From NCBI GenBank assembly GCA_019894655.1, contig JAGXNZ010000193.1, forward strand, positions 1 to 8,069: a DNA stretch of 8,069 nt, in the 5' to 3' direction. The notes under the pieces were generated by a model. That model did no database searches. It was given only the letters and a program-made list of their open reading frames with translations, and was not told where the DNA came from. The DNA is from Promethearchaeota archaeon (GTDB taxonomy: Archaea > Asgardarchaeota > Lokiarchaeia > Sigynarchaeales > SOKP01). Numbering within the stretch: position 1 is the stretch's first letter; every line of letters starts with the position of its first letter. A program made the position numbers and the translations under genes. Positions 6,714 to 8,069 of the stretch are shown piece after piece.

Positions 6714-6727
6714 GAAAAAATTATATC
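6714..6727 (+). promoter_or_regulatory. possible BRE/TATA promoter of the moxR gene
   Basis: A GAAAAAA (BRE-like) followed by TTATATC gives an archaeal promoter-like element. Initiation about 25 bases downstream, near 6748, would give a leader of about 25 bases before ATG 6774. The 201-base gap between moeA and moxR has no gene in it; it holds the T tracts, this element and an AT-only inverted repeat. The low complexity of the region makes the call tentative. Confidence 0.38.
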
Positions 6728-6734
6728 AATTTTT

Positions 6735-6750
6735 AAAATAAAATTATTTT
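6735..6750. repeat. AT-only inverted repeat (7-2-7) upstream of moxR
   Basis: AAAATAA and TTATTTT are perfect reverse complements separated by AA. The element lies between the TATA-like site and the moxR start, about where transcription would begin, a position suited to an operator. Being all A/T in an A/T-rich gap, it may be chance. Confidence 0.3.
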
Positions 6751-6773
6751 AGAAATGCTTAATTAAAAGAAAT

Positions 6774-7643
6774 ATGGTTGATACGACCAGATTTGTTAAA
6801 GAAATACAAGAAAAATATAAAATCATCGGTAGAACAGAGGAATTAAACCAAATTGTTTTAGCCCATTCTGTAGGCAAAAATATATTATTAGAAGGTGCGG
6901 TAGGAACTGGAAAAACCACCCTTGCTAAAGCTGTTTCTTCCTTTTACGATACGGAATTTACACGGATCGACTGTTCTGAGGAAACACTACCTCATAATTT
7001 AGTTGGTTATTTTGACCCACCATTAGTGATATCAAAAGGATACCTAGAAGATTCATACATCTACGGTCCTTTGACCTCATCTATGCTAAAAGGAGGATGT
7101 CTTTTTATAAATGAAATTAATAGGATGCCTGAAAGTACACAAAATTCGCTACTCACAGCACTGGACGAAGGTATTTTAGAAATTCCTAAACTAAAGACAA
7201 TTATGGCTCATAAGAATTTCTTTACCATCGCTACTCAGAATCCAGCAGCCCATGTAGGCGTTACTGTTATTGGAGAAGCTTTAAAGGATAGATTTATTTG
7301 GGTTAAATTGGATTTTCAAACCACTGAGGAAGAGATTCTTATCATCAAACAAGAAGCCAATTTAGATGATTCAAGTGAAGAAAAAATAGCACATCTCTCT
7401 CAAGAAATAGTACACTATTCAAGAAATAACACCTCAATTAGGAGAGGAAGTTCGATAAGAGGAGCGATTGACTTAGCGCAACTAATATTTAAAACTGAAA
7501 ACATCAATAGCACAAAAAATTGGGTAACTACCGCAGTTATGGCTTTATATAACAAGATTGAGCTCGAGGATGGTGTTACTAGCTCAAAAGAGGAAATAAT
7601 TGCTGACATCGTGTTATCGGTTCTAAATAAATCGGATTTTTAA
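6774..7643 (+). CDS. MoxR-type AAA+ ATPase (CoxD-like)
   Basis: AAA+ ATPase of the MoxR group, which act as chaperone-like remodelling machines, usually with a von Willebrand factor A (VWA) partner, in maturation of metal or cofactor enzymes. In the 289 residues: Walker A GAVGTGKTT at 41-49, Walker B-like CLFINEINRMP at 109-119, sensor 1 ATQNP at 153-157, arginine-finger candidate R173 in EALKDRF, and a sensor 2 region RRGSSIRGAIDL at 223-234. The Walker B aspartate is Asn113 (INE in place of the usual DE), with the catalytic Glu114 kept; I recall Asn here in related MoxR/CbbQ-type proteins. The combination resembles CoxD of aerobic CO dehydrogenase loci, which matures a molybdenum active site, and suits the cofactor genes next door. 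It has its own promoter-like region and no evident Shine-Dalgarno. Its TAA stop touches the next frame. Partner and substrate are inferred. Confidence 0.87.
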   Translation: MVDTTRFVKEIQEKYKIIGRTEELNQIVLAHSVGKNILLEGAVGTGKTTLAKAVSSFYDTEFTRIDCSEETLPHNLVGYFDPPLVISKGYLEDSYIYGPLTSSMLKGGCLFINEINRMPESTQNSLLTALDEGILEIPKLKTIMAHKNFFTIATQNPAAHVGVTVIGEALKDRFIWVKLDFQTTEEEILIIKQEANLDDSSEEKIAHLSQEIVHYSRNNTSIRRGSSIRGAIDLAQLIFKTENINSTKNWVTTAVMALYNKIELEDGVTSSKEEIIADIVLSVLNKSDF

Positions 7644-8069
7644 TTGTCGATGATTTCTCCGATTTTTCTAAGGAGATTGAGAATAAAAGACTTCATGTAA
7701 GACTTACAGAAAGGATACCTGATGAAAAAATACTTAGATTTGAAATAATCCGAAAAAAGAAGAAAAAACCAGATTATTATCAACATTTAGCAAACACATT
7801 AGATTATAAGCAGATTAAAGAATTAACCTACCTATCTATTCAACATAAAAACCTCGAGGCAATATTAGGGCTACTCAAATCAAATGTGTATGCTGCAACC
7901 AACGCTTTAGATTGCGATGAAGGAGTTAAATTCTTTTCAGAAAAAGCTAAAAATTCGGAAGTCTCGATGGCGGAAGTTTACTTCTTTATACGGCGACCAA
8001 TTTCAGAAAAATATAAGCAGGTTTTTAGACGATTAGCAAGACAGAGTATATTAAAGACCTCGCTAAAAA
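7643..8069 (+). CDS. incomplete gene after moxR, possible VWA-domain (CoxE-like) partner; no standard start codon
   Basis: A reading frame of 142 codons stays open to the window edge in AT-rich DNA and looks coding: charged, low in rare residues, with a KKKKKPDYY stretch, a CDEGVKFF segment and an ending FRRLARQSILKTSLK. Position after a MoxR-type ATPase and this last segment fit the N-terminal part of CoxE-like VWA proteins, whose metal-binding DxSGS motif would come later, outside the window; this is a tentative identification. The frame is open back to a stop at 7628-7630, yet has no ATG, GTG or TTG before GTG 7886. The start given here is the ATT at 7643, which would overlap the moxR stop by one base, as the ATG of moaB overlaps its upstream stop. 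Alternatives are a -1 slip on the T5 run at 7637-7641, fusing it to MoxR, or a sequence error or mutation. A strong AAGGAG at 7670-7675 has no suitable start after it. Confidence 0.62.
   Translation, partial: MVDDFSDFSKEIENKRLHVRLTERIPDEKILRFEIIRKKKKKPDYYQHLANTLDYKQIKELTYLSIQHKNLEAILGLLKSNVYAATNALDCDEGVKFFSEKAKNSEVSMAEVYFFIRRPISEKYKQVFRRLARQSILKTSLK

Noticed and set aside
7415..7609. 64-codon minus-strand open frame inside moxR
   Set aside because: Antisense to the sensor 2 region of the ATPase; no independent support.
7644..7700. Short frame from TTG 7644 (18 codons) as the start of the downstream gene
   Set aside because: It stops at TAA 7698-7700 and is out of phase with the long open frame; it could matter only if an indel exists in this interval.
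1..8069. tRNA or rRNA genes, CRISPR arrays, insertion sequences, attachment sites
   Set aside because: I saw no cloverleaf-like sequence, spaced repeats, transposase-like frame or flanking direct repeats on either strand.

Overview
All genes lie on the + strand of an AT-rich stretch (roughly one third G+C by eye). The window is a molybdenum/tungsten cofactor island. At the left edge is the tail of a tungstate-type ABC importer. It is followed by an almost complete molybdopterin pathway (moaC, moaA, moaD, moaE, a first moeA, moaB, a second moeA). After a T-rich gap come a MoxR-type AAA+ ATPase and the beginning of another gene that runs off the right edge.

The protein types point to an archaeon: a MoaB of the 'EHKKK...' N-terminal type, a MoaA that ends in REPYY without the C-terminal GG tail of bacterial/eukaryotic enzymes, a MoaC without the GGKSG tail, and two distinct MoeA paralogues of the sort seen in many tungsten-using archaea. 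The AT-rich composition would suit Asgard or other mesophilic archaeal lineages, but the sequence does not fix the phylum. Shine-Dalgarno sites are clear before tupC, moaE and the first moeA and weak or absent elsewhere.

Layout: 2-226 permease C-terminus (TupB type); 228-1319 ATPase (TupC/ModC type); an 87-base gap; 1407-6572 seven tightly packed cofactor genes with spacings of 32 bases or less and two overlaps; 6573-6773 a T-rich gap with a probable terminator and a probable new promoter; 6774-7643 MoxR-type ATPase; 7643-8069 an incomplete reading frame that lacks any ordinary start codon.

How they work together: the transporter brings in tungstate (or molybdate). MoaA and MoaC make cyclic pyranopterin monophosphate from GTP. 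MoaD and MoaE add the dithiolene sulfurs. MoaB adenylylates the pterin, and one or both MoeA proteins insert the metal. The MoxR-type ATPase, perhaps with the protein begun at the right edge, resembles the CoxD/CoxE type of maturation pair and may help load or activate a metal-cofactor enzyme; that last link is inference. No MoeB/HesA-like activator of MoaD is present in the window.

The points most worth a second look are the missing start codon at the moxR/downstream-gene junction, the sequence divergence of the two MoeA copies around one MoaB, and the ribosome binding site of moaE built from the codons of MoaD's catalytic Gly-Gly tail.
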